A stretch of 5,406 nt of DNA from an uncultured Oscillospiraceae bacterium (GTDB lineage Bacteria; Bacillota; Clostridia; Oscillospirales; Oscillospiraceae): the NCBI GenBank assembly GCA_944385595.1, contig CALWXY010000112.1, forward strand, positions 1 to 5,406. The letters run 5' to 3'. Positions 4,849-5,406 of this stretch are shown one piece after another. The position numbers were made by a program, and so were the translations under genes. The notes below the pieces were generated by a model that was given only the letters and a program-made list of their open reading frames with translations, did not search any database and was not told the origin of the DNA. The first letter of the stretch is position 1, and the number at the start of each line of letters is the position of its first letter.

Positions 4849-5406
4849 ATGACTTCTTCTTTTGACGAACTGCGCCCCTGCGCGGCGATATTGAGCGGAA
4901 GCGCCGCCTTGAGCTGATGGTCTCCGACCTCACGGTTCAGCAGGCAGAGCTTGCGGAAAAAGTCCGACATCTGGAAGCGCAAAAACGCGGCGAGGAGGCC
5001 GACGTTGAGCGCCTCGAGGGCCACAGTCTCGCAGCGCTGTTCTACGGCCTCATAGGTAAGAGCGAGGAAAAGCTCGACAAGGAACGCCGCGAGGCCGCCG
5101 AGGCCCGCGTCAGATACGACGCGGCCAGCCGCGAGCTCGCCTCCGTGGAGGAGGATTTGCTCCGCAGACGCGCGGAGCTTGCGGAGCTGGAGGGCTGCGA
5201 GCAGCGCTTCGAGCGCGCCCTCGACGCAAAAGCCGCAGAGCTCAAGGCCACCGGCGGCTCAGCCGCCGACGCCATCCTCCGCCTCGAGGAGCGCGAAGCC
5301 GCCTGCGAGCACCAGGACAGGGAGCTGTGCGAGGCCATAGCCGCTGGAGCTGAGGCGCTTGCAACAGCTGACGACATACTCTCCAGCCTCGGCAGCGCCG
5401 GAGGCT
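4849..5406 (+). CDS. Coiled-coil protein of unknown function, apparent frameshift near the start, 3' end outside window
   Basis: The only good start is ATG 4849, with AGGGGG (4836-4841) 7 nt upstream. This frame reads MTSSFDELRP and stops at TGA 4915-4917. The main reading frame is another one: open from 4866 and without a stop to the right edge, with ATG 4917 as its first ATG (163 residues visible). Adding one C to the run at 4875-4878 joins the two into a continuous start, FDELRPLRGDIERKRRLEL, so a single-base deletion or sequencing error is the simplest explanation. The body is Ala/Glu/Arg/Leu-rich with heptad-like patterns, including a long stretch QQAELAEKVRHLEAQKR (8-24 counting from ATG 4917), LFYGLIGKSEEKLDKERRE (41-59) and LLRRRAELAELEG (81-93), with two short Gly-containing breaks. 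There is no signal peptide or membrane helix in the visible part. No family is recognised; it is probably a cytoplasmic coiled-coil protein. Confidence 0.72.

Noticed and set aside
4870..4881. Programmed -1 frameshift in the coiled-coil gene
   Set aside because: The local codons CTG CGC CCC TGC do not form a slippery heptamer; a one-base indel or re-initiation at TGATG is simpler.
4646..5377. Minus-strand open frames at 4646-4933, 4719-5024 and 5042-5377
   Set aside because: Low-complexity Ser/Arg/Ala translations antisense to arsR and the coiled-coil gene, without ribosome binding sites.
1..5406. tRNA, rRNA, CRISPR array, insertion sequence or attachment site
   Set aside because: No repeat-spacer pattern, transposase, terminal repeats or RNA-gene-like sequence was seen; gaps between genes are short and explained by promoters, operators and terminators.

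Overview
The window is a G+C-rich piece of a bacterial chromosome. It most likely comes from a Clostridia-type Firmicute, for example an Oscillospiraceae-like gut lineage. The pointers are strong AGGAGG-like ribosome binding sites, compact sigma-A promoters (17-bp spacers, TATAAT-like -10 boxes), a BlaI/BlaR1-type pair, and a clostridial-style O-antigen-ligase-family protein. This taxonomy is inferred from style and gene families; no marker gene is present.

Left part, minus strand (1-1728): reading right to left, a TatD-family metal-dependent nuclease ends at a strong hairpin terminator (909-938). Directly beyond it is a promoter carrying two matching operator palindromes. That promoter drives a BlaI/MecI-family repressor and, 4 nt downstream, the N-terminal part of a BlaR1-type M56 membrane sensor that runs off the left edge. 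No beta-lactamase or other effector is visible.

Middle, plus strand (1795-3617): a promoter back-to-back with that of tatD drives a multi-pass O-antigen ligase/polymerase-family membrane protein. It is followed by an overlapping small single-pass protein with a Pro/Ser/Thr-rich tail, closed by a terminator (3589-3617). The last ~43 codons of the ligase frame lie out of frame over the small gene and do not look like coding sequence.

Right part, plus strand (3621-4803): a three-gene, translationally coupled operon encodes a 2[4Fe-4S] ferredoxin, a NapH-like polytopic iron-sulfur membrane protein and an ArsR-family regulator. The regulator has the two-cysteine layout of the persulfide sensors SqrR/BigR/YgaV. 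A perfect 8+8-bp palindrome just after the -10 box is the probable autoregulatory operator. The simplest reading is a reactive-sulfur- or redox-controlled electron-transfer module, the most interesting unit here.

Right edge (4800-5406): a second promoter, whose -35 overlaps the arsR stop codon, drives an Ala/Glu/Arg-rich coiled-coil protein of unknown function. Its good start codon and its long reading frame are in different frames, which points to a one-base deletion in a C run at 4875-4878 or to an unusual 22-codon upstream ORF. The gene runs off the right edge.
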